Source of the DNA: Cecembia calidifontis
GTDB taxonomy: Bacteria; Bacteroidota; Bacteroidia; Cytophagales; Cyclobacteriaceae
DNA: 64,000 bases
NCBI RefSeq assembly: GCF_004216715.1
Contig: NZ_SGXG01000001.1
Location: 3,084,501 to 3,148,500 of the forward strand
Direction: 5' to 3'
Shown here piece after piece: positions 33,735 to 43,289 of the stretch. How positions within the stretch are numbered: position 1 is the stretch's first letter; each line of letters starts with the position of its first letter. A program made the translations under genes and the position numbers. Below the pieces are notes generated by a model. It saw only the letters and a list, made by a program, of their open reading frames with translations, was not told where the DNA came from and searched no databases.

Positions 33735-34008
33735 ATTGAAATTTCTGATTCCATCCTAAATTAGGTGTTTTTTAATCCATTTCGAAAAGGGTGATTTCAT
33801 CCTTAAAAAATTTTGAAAATGGGGAGAAATTTGAATTTAAATTAGTTATTGGTTCAAAAACCAAAAAGCACTTTTCGAAAGTTTAAAACAGTTGTAACTC
33901 ATGTGTAAAATGGGTGTGCGCTCTCGATTTTTTTGCGTATTATTACGGGTTGATTATTGAAAGAAAAAACCCCTTTTTTCAGCAAGAAAAAAGTGTTTGA
34001 AACTTGTT

Positions 34009-35967
34009 ATGAGCGAAAATAAAGAAGGAAATCAGAAGGATTACTCAGCTGGTAATATCCAGGTATTAGAAGGTTTAGAAGCAGTTAGAAAAAGACCCGC
34101 CATGTACATAGGGGATGTGGGCATCAAAGGTTTGCATCACCTGATTTGGGAAGTAGTGGACAACTCCATTGATGAGGCTTTGGCGGGACATTGTGATACC
34201 ATCCATGTTACTGTCCATGAAGACAACTCAATTACGGTAGAAGATAATGGTAGAGGCATTCCTACCGATATTCACCCAAAAGAAAAAAAATCAGCCCTTG
34301 AAGTTGTAATGACCGTTCTACACGCAGGCGGTAAGTTTGATAAAGATACCTACAAAGTTTCAGGAGGTCTCCATGGGGTAGGTGTTTCCTGCGTGAATGC
34401 CCTATCTTCCCATCTTAAGGCAACTGTTCACCGTGAAGGAAAGATTTTCGAGCAGGAATACAGTATCGGTGTTCCCCAGTACCCGGTGAGGGAAGTGGGC
34501 ACTACGGACAAAAGAGGCACCATTATTCACTTCAAGCCGGATCTGAGCATATTTACTGTTGGTGAATATAAATATGAAACCATTGCCAATAGGTTGAGAG
34601 AGCTAGCTTTCTTGAATGCAGGCATAAAAATATTCCTCAAGGACATGCGGGAACTCGAAGAGGATGGTACACCAAGGTCCGACATGTTCTATTCAGAAGG
34701 TGGATTGGTGGAATTTGTGCAGTATCTGGACGAAACCAGGGAGAAAATTATTGAAACTCCCATTTACATTGATACAGAAAAAAACGGAGTTCCTGTTCAA
34801 GTGGCCATGAGCTACAATTCCTCCTATTCTGAGAATGTTGTTTCTTATGTCAACAACATCAATACCTACGAAGGAGGAACACACGTTTCCGGTTTCAGGA
34901 TGGCTTTGACAAGGACTTTGAAGGCTTATGCCGATAAATCCGGTATGCTGGATAAGCTGAAAATTGACATTTCAGGGGATGACTTCAGGGAAGGTTTGAC
35001 GGCTGTTATTTCAGTTAAAGTTGCCGAACCTCAATTTGAAGGACAGACCAAAACCAAGCTGGGCAACTCAGATGTACAGGGAGCCGTAAACAGTGCAGTA
35101 TCCGAGGTACTGCAAACTTGGTTAGAAGAGCATCCTAAAGAAGCCAAGATTATTGTGGGCAAAGTTGTCCTTGCCGCTCAGGCCAGGCATGCAGCAAGAA
35201 AGGCCAGGGAAATGGTTCAGAGGAAAAATGTCCTTGGAGGAGGTGGCCTTCCCGGAAAATTGGCTGATTGTGCCAATTCCGATCCTGCGCTTTGCGAACT
35301 TTACCTGGTAGAGGGAGATTCTGCGGGGGGGTCTGCCAAACAGGGTAGGGACAGGGATTTCCAGGCAATTTTGCCTTTGAAGGGTAAGATCCTCAATGTG
35401 GAAAAGGCGCATGAGCACAAGATCTACGACAATGATGAGATCAAAAATATTTTGACTGCGCTTGGGGTAAAGTTTGGAACTGTCAATGACGAAAAAGAAC
35501 TTGACCTCTCCAATTTGAGGTACCATAAAATCATCATCATGACGGATGCCGATATTGATGGTTCCCATATCAGGACTTTGATCCTGACTTTATTCTTCCG
35601 CTATATGAAGACCTTGATTGAAAAGGGGTATGTTTATATCGCGCAGCCGCCTTTGTACCTACTCAAAAAAGGCAAGGATGAAAGATATTGTTGGACAGAG
35701 GAAGAAAGAAAGCGACTGATCAAAGAAATGGCAGGTGAAGGGAAGGAAGAATCAGTCAATATTCAGAGATATAAAGGTTTGGGAGAAATGAACCCTGAAC
35801 AATTGTGGAGTACTACTATGGATCCTAATACCAGGACCCTGAAGCAGGTAACCATTGAATCTGCGGCGGAAGCCGATCACCTGTTTTCCATGTTGATGGG
35901 GGATGAGGTAGCCCCAAGAAGGGAATTCATCGAAAGGAATGCGAAGTATGCCAAGATTGACACTTGA
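34009..35967 (+). CDS. gyrB: DNA gyrase subunit B
   Basis: A 652-residue GyrB from the ATG at 34009; a TTG four codons upstream is in frame. The GHKL ATPase motifs are E-V-V-D-N-S-I-D-E-A near 45, D-N-G-R-G-I-P near 80, and G-G-L-H-G-V-G near 117-123. The TOPRIM domain has E-G-D-S-A-G-G near 432 and the D-A-D-I-D-G-S-H metal block near 510, and the end carries Q-R-Y-K-G-L-G-E-M-N-P. With GyrA it introduces negative supercoils. The 274 bases upstream hold no gene. A strong terminator follows. Confidence 0.97.
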   Translation: MSENKEGNQKDYSAGNIQVLEGLEAVRKRPAMYIGDVGIKGLHHLIWEVVDNSIDEALAGHCDTIHVTVHEDNSITVEDNGRGIPTDIHPKEKKSALEVVMTVLHAGGKFDKDTYKVSGGLHGVGVSCVNALSSHLKATVHREGKIFEQEYSIGVPQYPVREVGTTDKRGTIIHFKPDLSIFTVGEYKYETIANRLRELAFLNAGIKIFLKDMRELEEDGTPRSDMFYSEGGLVEFVQYLDETREKIIETPIYIDTEKNGVPVQVAMSYNSSYSENVVSYVNNINTYEGGTHVSGFRMALTRTLKAYADKSGMLDKLKIDISGDDFREGLTAVISVKVAEPQFEGQTKTKLGNSDVQGAVNSAVSEVLQTWLEEHPKEAKIIVGKVVLAAQARHAARKAREMVQRKNVLGGGGLPGKLADCANSDPALCELYLVEGDSAGGSAKQGRDRDFQAILPLKGKILNVEKAHEHKIYDNDEIKNILTALGVKFGTVNDEKELDLSNLRYHKIIIMTDADIDGSHIRTLILTLFFRYMKTLIEKGYVYIAQPPLYLLKKGKDERYCWTEEERKRLIKEMAGEGKEESVNIQRYKGLGEMNPEQLWSTTMDPNTRTLKQVTIESAAEADHLFSMLMGDEVAPRREFIERNAKYAKIDT

Positions 35968-35984
35968 TACTTCACCGATCATGG

Positions 35985-36011
35985 AAAAAGGGGCCGAGTG
36001 CCCCTTTTTTT
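35985..36011 (+). terminator. Terminator after gyrB
   Basis: AAAAAGGGGC and GCCCCTTTTT flank CGAGT and run into a T tract, 17 bases past the gyrB stop. Confidence 0.9.
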
Positions 36012-36085
36012 ATAATAAATTGTTAAACTTACGTATGATAAATCATGCCGATAGATTGTTAGATTTGCACTAATCAGGAAGGCTT

Positions 36086-38206
36086 ATGAGAGTAGCGACA
36101 ACAGACAGATTTGATAGTATCATTGAAAGCAGTGACCTGGTCAGCAGGGACTTGAGCTGGTTGAAATTCAATGAAAGGGTGTTGGACCAGTCCAAAAAAG
36201 AGCGCAGGTCAATTTTTGAAAAATTGAAGTTTTTGGCCATTACAGCTTCCAATTTGGATGAATTCTTCATGATCAGGGTGGGTTCTCTGTACAATTACCT
36301 TGATTATGAAAAAGAAAGGGTAGATTACTCTGGCTTAAGGGAGGAGCCTTTCAAAATGAAACTGATGTTGGAATGCCAGCAATTCCATAAAAGACAACAG
36401 GAGCATTTTCTGAAAAATTTACTGCCCAAAATGTCCGAAAGTGGATTCATTTTGAGCAATGTCAGAAACCTGGAACCTGAAGAAAGGGAATATATCAAAT
36501 CCTATTTCAATAAAGCAGTGTATCCTATGCTTACTCCTATGGTCTTTGACGGTTACCGGACTTTTCCTCTTTTGATGAATAAGCTGCTGATTTTTGGAGT
36601 GGTGACCTTAGCCCCTGGGGACAAGAAAGAAAACAGAAAGCTGTCATTTGTACAGATTCCTGCCAATATCCCCCGTTTCTTTGAGATTGAAAGGGAGGAC
36701 ATGGTCGTTTATATTCCTATTGAGGAAGTCATCCGGGAAAATATTGTTTCTCTTTTCCGAAATGTGGATATAGAATCTATCAACCTGTTCAGGATTACCC
36801 GTAACGGGGATTTCACTTTGGAGGAAAGTGAGGATATGGATGCTAACTTCCTGGAAGAAGTGAAGCGTAAACTGAACGAGCGAAAGACCGGTAGGGTGGT
36901 CCGTATTGAAATTGAAGAGGGTTATTCCAAGTGGATGGTCAGCTTGCTCAAGGAGCGCTGGAACATCAAGGATGACAGCATTTTCAAAGTTGAAAGGGCC
37001 AGTATGTTGGATTTCACAGGGCTTTGGCAGGTAATAGGTAATAAGAGATTCAAAGATAAGATTCCACAAATGCCTGCACCTGTTCCTCCGATCTCGTATC
37101 CGGAAGACGGTGCTGATGATATTTTTCAGGTACTTAAGAGTAGGGATATCCTGTTGCACCATCCCTATAATAATATTGACCCGATCTTGGACCTGATAGA
37201 AAAGGCAGCTGAGGATCCAAATGTGATGGCCATTAAAATGACCATTTACAGGCTGGCCAAAGATTCAAGGATAACGAAGGCATTATTGAGGGCGGCTGAG
37301 AACGGAAAACACGTATCCGTACTGTTTGAAGTTAAGGCGAGGTTTGATGAAGAAAACAATATCCGTGAAGCCAAAAAACTGCAAAAAGCAGGATGTTTTG
37401 TCATTTACGGTATAAGTAACCTAAAGACCCACACCAAACTCCTTCTAATCGTTAAGAAGGACGACAATATAGTGACCCGTTTTGTTCATTTGGGTTCAGG
37501 TAATTATAATGAAGATACGGCAAGGCTGTACACCGATATTGGATTATTGACCACCAATGAAGTGCTTGCCAATGATGTTTCAGAATTCTTCAATGTAATT
37601 ACGGGACATTCCATGCCTACCGTGTACCAGAATCTGATTACTGCTCCAAGGGACATGAGAAACCAATTGATAGAATTCATTGAGCAGGAGGCTGAAAATG
37701 CCAGAAAAGGACTTCCGGCAGGGATATTTATCAAGGTCAATTCATTGGAAGATTCCGAGATCATCTATGCGCTATACAGGGCATCTCAATCCGGGGTTCC
37801 TATTAAGTTGATCATTCGGGGGATATGTTGTTTGAGACCAGGAAGAAGAGGTCTCAGCGAAAATATTGAGGTCATTTCGATTGTAGGTGATTTTCTTGAG
37901 CATTCCAGGATTTACCATTTCCATAACAATGGAGATACAAGGACCTACGCAGGTTCAGCAGATATGATGGTAAGGAGCTTTGATAAAAGGCTGGAATCTC
38001 TTTTCAGGGTTGAAGATCCCCTGCTGGAGAAACAGCTGATGAATATCCTGGCTTACAATCTAAAAGACAATGTAAACGCTTACAGAATGCTTGAGGATGG
38101 GACCTATGTTCCAAAATTGCCTCAGGCAGATGAAGAGGAATTCAATGTCCACAAGGAGTTTTTCAACGTGACCGTAGAAGAGGTCATGAAGGTAAAATTG
38201 ATATGA
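36086..38206 (+). CDS. ppk1: Polyphosphate kinase 1
   Basis: A 706-residue Ppk1. The N-terminal L-S-W-L-K-F-N-E-R-V-L block (about 23-33) and S-N-L-D-E-F-F-M-I-R-V (about 55-65) are family hallmarks. The autophosphorylated histidine is H449 in K-T-H-T-K, with the partner H-F-H block near 611-613 and G-S-G-N-Y-N near 471. The enzyme polymerises the gamma-phosphate of ATP into polyphosphate at the membrane. It is convergent with a Ppx/GppA phosphatase gene 190 bases on, which puts polyphosphate synthesis and breakdown side by side. Confidence 0.97.
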   Translation: MRVATTDRFDSIIESSDLVSRDLSWLKFNERVLDQSKKERRSIFEKLKFLAITASNLDEFFMIRVGSLYNYLDYEKERVDYSGLREEPFKMKLMLECQQFHKRQQEHFLKNLLPKMSESGFILSNVRNLEPEEREYIKSYFNKAVYPMLTPMVFDGYRTFPLLMNKLLIFGVVTLAPGDKKENRKLSFVQIPANIPRFFEIEREDMVVYIPIEEVIRENIVSLFRNVDIESINLFRITRNGDFTLEESEDMDANFLEEVKRKLNERKTGRVVRIEIEEGYSKWMVSLLKERWNIKDDSIFKVERASMLDFTGLWQVIGNKRFKDKIPQMPAPVPPISYPEDGADDIFQVLKSRDILLHHPYNNIDPILDLIEKAAEDPNVMAIKMTIYRLAKDSRITKALLRAAENGKHVSVLFEVKARFDEENNIREAKKLQKAGCFVIYGISNLKTHTKLLLIVKKDDNIVTRFVHLGSGNYNEDTARLYTDIGLLTTNEVLANDVSEFFNVITGHSMPTVYQNLITAPRDMRNQLIEFIEQEAENARKGLPAGIFIKVNSLEDSEIIYALYRASQSGVPIKLIIRGICCLRPGRRGLSENIEVISIVGDFLEHSRIYHFHNNGDTRTYAGSADMMVRSFDKRLESLFRVEDPLLEKQLMNILAYNLKDNVNAYRMLEDGTYVPKLPQADEEEFNVHKEFFNVTVEEVMKVKLI

Positions 38207-38396
38207 AGTAAGCCTGATTTCTGAGTATAGGTTCCTACAAAGCCAGATTCGTCTCTATAACCCTGAATGCATTTTGGGCGGTGTAAGACAAGTGGCTTTG
38301 TGGGATTTTTTATCTGCTTTCTTTCCATCTGGAATTATAAAAACAAATTTCATTCGCAGTGACTGTTGGTGTTTTAGTTTAAAAGAATAAAGTAGC

Positions 38397-39293
38397 TCAA
38401 TGCGAAGAAGTGTGTTTCTTGTTTCTGTTTTTCTTATACAGGACTTGCATTAAACCGTCTTTGAGCCCTACATCAGGCACAATCATTTTTTTCGAATTGG
38501 CTGCAGTCATGGCAGCGAGATAAATTTTGGCGGCCGGGATAATGACGTCAGCCCTGTCAGGATTGAGGTTCAGTTTGTTGATCCTTTCTTCATAAGTAAA
38601 GGATTCGAGGTATTGCTGGATTTCCTTGATTTTGTCAATTTGGATAAAAGTCTTGTTTTTAGGAGGATTGCTGAGTTCGAAAATTTTGCTGATGTTTCCC
38701 CCTGTTCCTATACAGGTGATTTTTTCTTTTTTCCCTATGTGTTCTTCAATAAAGCGGTTCATGCTTTTCCAAACAGAAAGCGGAATATTATCTTCCAATG
38801 CCCGGACAGAACCAATTTTGAAGGATTTGGAAGCGATTTTGGTTTTTTTCGAGTAGATGTTCAATTCGGTACTTCCTCCTCCTACATCTATGTGGAGGTA
38901 GGATTTGTCATCAATATAGGACCAAAGGGCCAGATTGATCAACTCTGCTTCCAGGTTACCATCAATGATCTGGATTTTCAGTCCGATATCTTCCTTAACT
39001 TCTTCCACGATTTCCTTTCCATTTTCCGACTCCCGCATGGCAGATGTAGCGCAGACCATATAGTCATCTACTTCATACAGGTCAATCAAAAGTTTAAAAG
39101 CTTTCATCAACTTGATGAATTTTCTTTTGTTCTTGTCAGAAATCTTCTTGTTATGAAAAACGTCTAGTCCCAAGCGTAAGGGAAACCTGAGGTATTCCAG
39201 TTTCTTGAAATTGGTGGTTCCTTCATAGGTGGTTACCGTGGTAATCTGAAGCCTGATGGCGTTTGAACCGATGTCAACTGCTGCTAATCTCAA
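38397..39293 (-). CDS. ppx: Ppx/GppA-type exopolyphosphatase
   Basis: A 298-residue member of the ASKHA superfamily. It begins M-R-L-A-A-V-D-I-G-S-N-A-I-R-L and has D-V-G-G-G-S-T-E-L near 135-143 and G-T-G-G-N near 196, the two phosphate-binding loops. At about 300 residues it is the short form without the C-terminal HD domain, common in Bacteroidota. It removes terminal phosphate from polyphosphate or converts pppGpp to ppGpp. The convergent ppk1 favours the polyphosphate role. Confidence 0.92.
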   Translation of the reverse strand: MRLAAVDIGSNAIRLQITTVTTYEGTTNFKKLEYLRFPLRLGLDVFHNKKISDKNKRKFIKLMKAFKLLIDLYEVDDYMVCATSAMRESENGKEIVEEVKEDIGLKIQIIDGNLEAELINLALWSYIDDKSYLHIDVGGGSTELNIYSKKTKIASKSFKIGSVRALEDNIPLSVWKSMNRFIEEHIGKKEKITCIGTGGNISKIFELSNPPKNKTFIQIDKIKEIQQYLESFTYEERINKLNLNPDRADVIIPAAKIYLAAMTAANSKKMIVPDVGLKDGLMQVLYKKNRNKKHTSSH

Positions 39294-39497
39294 AATGTAA
39301 TTAAATGATTGGATACCTAAATTAACTCAAATCCGATTCATAGGATAAAAAAACGCTTTTTTTTTACTTACTATATGCATATTACTTCCGTTGCTTTGCT
39401 TATCCCCTTCCATTTGTAGATCATTTGGTATCATTTTTTTGACTTCAATGCTTAAAGTCGTGGTATAGGGAGGTTTTTATGGATTAAATGCAGGAGG

Positions 39498-39779
39498 TCA
39501 CATTTCCCGGTAATAATGTTTTTTCAGTCTTCTTTTTACTTTGTAAAAATTAAATACTCCTAATAACAACATTCCAAGGCTCAATCCAAAAGCAAGATAA
39601 CCTAGGTCTCTAACGTGTTCCAAAGCATTCACTTCCATCAAAGCGGTACCGCTGACCAAAAAATAAAGGGAAGTTCTGATGTAAGATAAAAGCGTTCTGT
39701 CGTTGGCTAAGTAGGTTCTTTGACGCGCCAGATAATCTCTGACAATCAATTCGTTTTCACTTAAATTCTCTTTTTCCAT
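39498..39779 (-). CDS. DUF202 small membrane protein
   Basis: A 93-residue protein with the DUF202 opening R-D-Y-L-A-R-Q-R-T-Y-L-A-N-D-R-T-L-L-S-Y near 15-34 and two clear membrane segments (about 35-52 and 58-78), ending in a basic tail. The same fold occurs in the E. coli inner-membrane protein YidH and in domains linked to the vacuolar VTC complex; no bacterial function is established. It is divergent from the dCMP deaminase gene. Confidence 0.85.
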   Translation of the reverse strand: MEKENLSENELIVRDYLARQRTYLANDRTLLSYIRTSLYFLVSGTALMEVNALEHVRDLGYLAFGLSLGMLLLGVFNFYKVKRRLKKHYYREM

Positions 39780-39943
39780 AAGCCGTACTTGTTCTGAAGT
39801 TTAAAGGTTTGTCTTATTTCCGATATTATTTTCGTTCACAGGGCAAATTTGCTAATTTGTTCCCTTTCTTTCCTAATAATGGGTCAGTTTAATTACTTTT
39901 GACTTTAGGTTCTTTAAAAACAAATCTTAGCAGAAATATATTC

Positions 39944-40426
39944 ATGAGCAGACCGAATTTTGATGATATTTTTATGGAATTGGCGGTCAATTTGGCCAAA
40001 AGATCACATTGCATCAAAAAACATGTAGGGGCAGTGCTGACCAAAGACACAAGGATCATTTCGATTGGATACAATGGGCCTCCTGCCGGAACGCATAACT
40101 GTGATGAGGAATTCCCCGATACAGGATGTGCTAGGGATAGCAAAGGCAGTTGTACTTTGGCCATCCATGCAGAGCAAAATGCGATTCTTTATGCAGTGAA
40201 AAACAACACTTCTGTAGACGGATCCACCTTATATGTAACATTGGCCCCCTGCCTTGCCTGTGCCAGGATTATTTTCTCTATCGGAATCGTTAAAGTGATC
40301 TATATGTATTCTTATGCGGAATATAAAGGGCTACCATACGATGAAGGAATCGCATTTTTGGAGAAGTTTGGTGTGGAGGTTGTAAAGTACGGCAAAGAAA
40401 TCCAGTTTGAAGATCCCTTAATTTGA
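39944..40426 (+). CDS. dCMP deaminase, ComEB-like
   Basis: A 160-residue cytidine/deoxycytidylate deaminase from the ATG at 39944; an in-frame codon at 39899 is less likely. The zinc site is H75-A-E77 and P-C103-L-A-C106, with E77 as proton shuttle. It converts dCMP to dUMP for thymidylate synthesis. A family-typical N-terminal block R-P-N-F-D-D-I-F-M-E-L-A is present. Single gene, with convergent murB downstream. Confidence 0.93.
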   Translation: MSRPNFDDIFMELAVNLAKRSHCIKKHVGAVLTKDTRIISIGYNGPPAGTHNCDEEFPDTGCARDSKGSCTLAIHAEQNAILYAVKNNTSVDGSTLYVTLAPCLACARIIFSIGIVKVIYMYSYAEYKGLPYDEGIAFLEKFGVEVVKYGKEIQFEDPLI

Positions 40427-40454
40427 CCCAGGAACTGAAAAGCTTTTAAAGTTT

Positions 40455-41468
40455 TTAAATAAAATTCACCTCGGGTTGCAGCAAGATTCCAAATTTGTGC
40501 TGCACTGATTCTTGAATTTTCCTGCTTAGGTCCTGAATTTCTGTTCCATCAGCTCCTCCATAATTCACCAATACCAAAGGCTGGAATTTGTGTACCCCTA
40601 TCTTTCCGAAAGTTTTTCCCTTCCAGCCGGCCTTTTCAATCAGCCAAGCAGCAGGTACCTTAACGCCTTCTTCCATTGGAAAAGAAGGTATTTCTGGAAA
40701 TTCTGCTTTTAATGCTTCAAATTGTTCCTTAGGGATAGTGGGGTTTTTAAAAAAGCTGCCAGCATTGCCAATCTGCTTGGGATCTGGAAGTTTGCTTTGC
40801 CTGATTTGAATAACCGCATCGCTGATATTTTTGATGCCTGGATTTGATATGCCCATTTCTTCCAAGGTTTGCTTGATGGCACCATATGCAACATGTAGAA
40901 CCGGTTTTTTTCTCAATCGGAAAATTACCCTCACAATAATAAACTGGTCTTTCAATTCATTTTTAAAGACACTTTCCCGGTATCCAAATTTACAGGCCTC
41001 CCAATCAAAGATTTCTTCTTCCAAAGTTTGTCTGTTGATAGCTTTCAGGTGGTGGAATACTTCTTTGATTTCCACCCCATAAGCACCTATGTTTTGCATA
41101 GGGGAGGCACCAACAGTGCCCGGGATCAAAGAAAGGTTTTCCACCCCGGCCCAGTTGTTTTCGATACAGAACATGACAAACTGATGCCAGTTTTCCCCTG
41201 CGCCAACTTCTACGAGTATTTCGTCCTCATTATCTTTCAATACCTGTATTCCTTGGATTTCAATTTTGATCACCAAGGCATCAATATCTTTGGTAAGCAG
41301 GATATTGCTTCCACCGCCAAGAACAAACACAGGAATTTTCAGTTCTTTTGATTTGAGAAGGGCAGCTTTTACATCTTCTTCTGTTTTTGCCTGAACAAAA
41401 AATCTTGCTTTTTTGTCAATGCCAAAAGTATTGAATGGAAGAAGTGAGATGTTTTCTTGTATATTCAT
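40455..41468 (-). CDS. murB: UDP-N-acetylenolpyruvoylglucosamine reductase
   Basis: A 337-residue MurB from M-N-I-Q-E-N-I-S-L (ATG at 41468); another ATG five codons upstream is possible. The FAD-binding block is L-G-G-G-S-N-I-L-L near 52, with I-P-G-T-V-G-A-S-P-M-Q-N-I-G-A-Y-G near 115-131 and the proton-donor serine in N-A-G-S-F-F-K-N-P near 240. It performs the second committed step of peptidoglycan precursor synthesis. It ends 29 bases from the convergent dCMP deaminase stop. Confidence 0.96.
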   Translation of the reverse strand: MNIQENISLLPFNTFGIDKKARFFVQAKTEEDVKAALLKSKELKIPVFVLGGGSNILLTKDIDALVIKIEIQGIQVLKDNEDEILVEVGAGENWHQFVMFCIENNWAGVENLSLIPGTVGASPMQNIGAYGVEIKEVFHHLKAINRQTLEEEIFDWEACKFGYRESVFKNELKDQFIIVRVIFRLRKKPVLHVAYGAIKQTLEEMGISNPGIKNISDAVIQIRQSKLPDPKQIGNAGSFFKNPTIPKEQFEALKAEFPEIPSFPMEEGVKVPAAWLIEKAGWKGKTFGKIGVHKFQPLVLVNYGGADGTEIQDLSRKIQESVQHKFGILLQPEVNFI

Positions 41469-41546
41469 AGGCAAATTAGTCATGCGAATTAAGTAAGATT
41501 TTGTTCAAATTGAAAGATTAATGGTTAGGGTATCTAAATAAACTGT

Positions 41547-42491
41547 ATGAAGGAATTGGTAATTAATGGGGTGAGAATACGTCCCGGACAGTCCATCAAT
41601 ATTGATATTGCCATTGCTAGGCTGCCTACGCATACTTTGATTGATTTACCTGTCTATATCAAAAGGGCAAAGGAAGATGGTCCTGTTGTCTTGATCTCAG
41701 GTGGTGTTCATGGTGACGAAATCAATGGGATAGTGGCTGTAAGGAAGATGCTGGATGAGGAAGTAATCCACCCTGTCAAAGGTACCATCATATTTATTCC
41801 TTTGGTCAATATTTATGGTTTTTTGAGCAATTCGAGGACGTTTCCTGATGGAAGAGACTTGAACAGGAGTTTTCCGGGAAGTAAAAAAGGATCATTGGCT
41901 TCCCAGATTGCCTATATCCTGATGAATGATGTGATTCCTATGGTGGATTATGGTCTTGATTTCCATACCGGAGGAAGAATGCTTTCCAACTATCCACAAA
42001 TCAGGGTTGACTATAAGGACAAAAAGGGGCTTGAGCTTGCCAAAGCTTTTGGCGCCAATTTTATCATCAATTCCCCTCATATTGATAAATCATTTAGGAA
42101 GGAAGCCTTCAAGAAAAGGAAACATATCCTGGTATATGAGGGTGGGGAATCCATGCGTTTGGATGATTATGCGGTGGAAGAGGCGGTATTAGGAACCAGA
42201 AGGATGTTGGCTTATTTGGGAATGATAGACCAGGAGTTTGAGCAAAAACACGGTATTTTAATCGAAGAAAGTTCTTGGGTTAGGGCAAAAGTTTCCGGGA
42301 TTTTTTCCTCTTCCGTTAGGTTAGGGGATGAAATAAAAAAGGGACAGATACTGGCAAAAATTTCAGATCCCTATGGGCAGGTAAAAATCCCGGTGAAAGC
42401 CATACACAATGGTCACGTCATCGGACTGAACAACAATCCGGTGGTCAATGCAGGAGATGCATTGGTCCACGTAGGTAGGGTATCTTCATAA
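41547..42491 (+). CDS. Succinylglutamate desuccinylase/aspartoacylase family deacylase
   Basis: A 314-residue M14-like zinc hydrolase. The zinc ligands are H55 and E58 in G-G-V-H-G-D-E and H140 in D-F-H-T-G-G, with R103/N105/R106 in D-G-R-D-L-N-R for carboxylate binding. The C-terminal domain (about 235-314) is beta-rich and biotinyl-like. The family removes acyl groups from amino acids; the exact substrate is unknown. It is divergent from murB. Confidence 0.87.
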   Translation: MKELVINGVRIRPGQSINIDIAIARLPTHTLIDLPVYIKRAKEDGPVVLISGGVHGDEINGIVAVRKMLDEEVIHPVKGTIIFIPLVNIYGFLSNSRTFPDGRDLNRSFPGSKKGSLASQIAYILMNDVIPMVDYGLDFHTGGRMLSNYPQIRVDYKDKKGLELAKAFGANFIINSPHIDKSFRKEAFKKRKHILVYEGGESMRLDDYAVEEAVLGTRRMLAYLGMIDQEFEQKHGILIEESSWVRAKVSGIFSSSVRLGDEIKKGQILAKISDPYGQVKIPVKAIHNGHVIGLNNNPVVNAGDALVHVGRVSS

Positions 42492-42496
42492 AAAAA

Positions 42497-42517
42497 GCTA
42501 ACCTTTACCGGGTTAGC
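42497..42517. terminator. Terminator between convergent genes at 42.5 kb
   Basis: GCTAACC and GGTTAGC pair around a 7-base loop, preceded by A's and followed by CTTTCC. It serves the + strand gene ending at 42491 and may also serve the - strand gene ending at 42538. Confidence 0.7.
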
Positions 42518-42537
42518 CTTTCCATTTCTTTTAAATT

Positions 42538-43104
42538 TTATTCTGTTCTGATGGATGACACATTGGGAAGGAAAAATTCACCATCCGAAATAATAAACTG
42601 CCTTCTGGCCGATAACTCACTGGTAGGCTCTCTGGGGTCAAAAACAATGGCTTCAAAAGTCCCATAGCTTCCCTCTGCGGTTATTTGGGTAAAAGTAAGC
42701 CTCCCATCATCCCTGGCACCCAAATGTTGACTTTGCAAAAGGGTGCCTAGGTATTCTTTGCCATTTTCATCATAATAAACGAAGGTCAAGGTGGGCGCCA
42801 AAATTCCGTTTACCAGAATTGGAGTTTGCATCTCGTAAGATCTTTGGAGTTCCCCGGTATACCTTAAGCCGATTACCAAGGAATTTCTTTTGGTATTTCT
42901 TTCAGAAACCATCGTAAAAGTAGCAAAGTTGAATCCCATATTGGTCTCAACAAAGGTTATGTCAGCCTCGCTGGTAGCCTTGAAATTTTTTTGAACACCA
43001 TTGAACTTAAAGCGGTAGTAGAAATCCGGTCTATCGTCCTTTTGGCAAGAGGAGAAGACCATGAAAATAAGCAACAAAGCCAGGGTATTTCTTAAAGCTT
43101 TCAT
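42538..43104 (-). CDS. Lipoprotein of unknown function
   Basis: A 188-residue protein with a lipoprotein signal peptide; the lipobox is V-F-S-S-C, the Cys at 20. The mature part is beta-rich with no motif I recognise. Q-K-D-D follows the Cys, which might favour outer-membrane sorting. No neighbours suggest a role. Confidence 0.8.
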   Translation of the reverse strand: MKALRNTLALLLIFMVFSSCQKDDRPDFYYRFKFNGVQKNFKATSEADITFVETNMGFNFATFTMVSERNTKRNSLVIGLRYTGELQRSYEMQTPILVNGILAPTLTFVYYDENGKEYLGTLLQSQHLGARDDGRLTFTQITAEGSYGTFEAIVFDPREPTSELSARRQFIISDGEFFLPNVSSIRTE

Positions 43105-43227
43105 TTTGGTAGGTATTAATCAGCAGTTATCAAGACGAAATCTTTATGCCGGATGTTTATAAGAATAGGCCAAAAATAATCGAAAAATTAAATTATTATG
43201 AAATGTCTGCCATTTAAAAAAAGTTAA

Positions 43228-43264
43228 GCACAGTGGATTTGGATATTAGCCAAATCCACTGTGC
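43228..43264 (-). terminator. Terminator after the phospho-sugar mutase gene
   Basis: A perfect 15-bp stem (GCACAGTGGATTTGG and its complement) with a 7-base loop. Read on the - strand it is followed by TTAAC and a run of seven T. Confidence 0.85.
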
Positions 43265-43289
43265 CCAAACTGTCAATTTCAATAAAATT

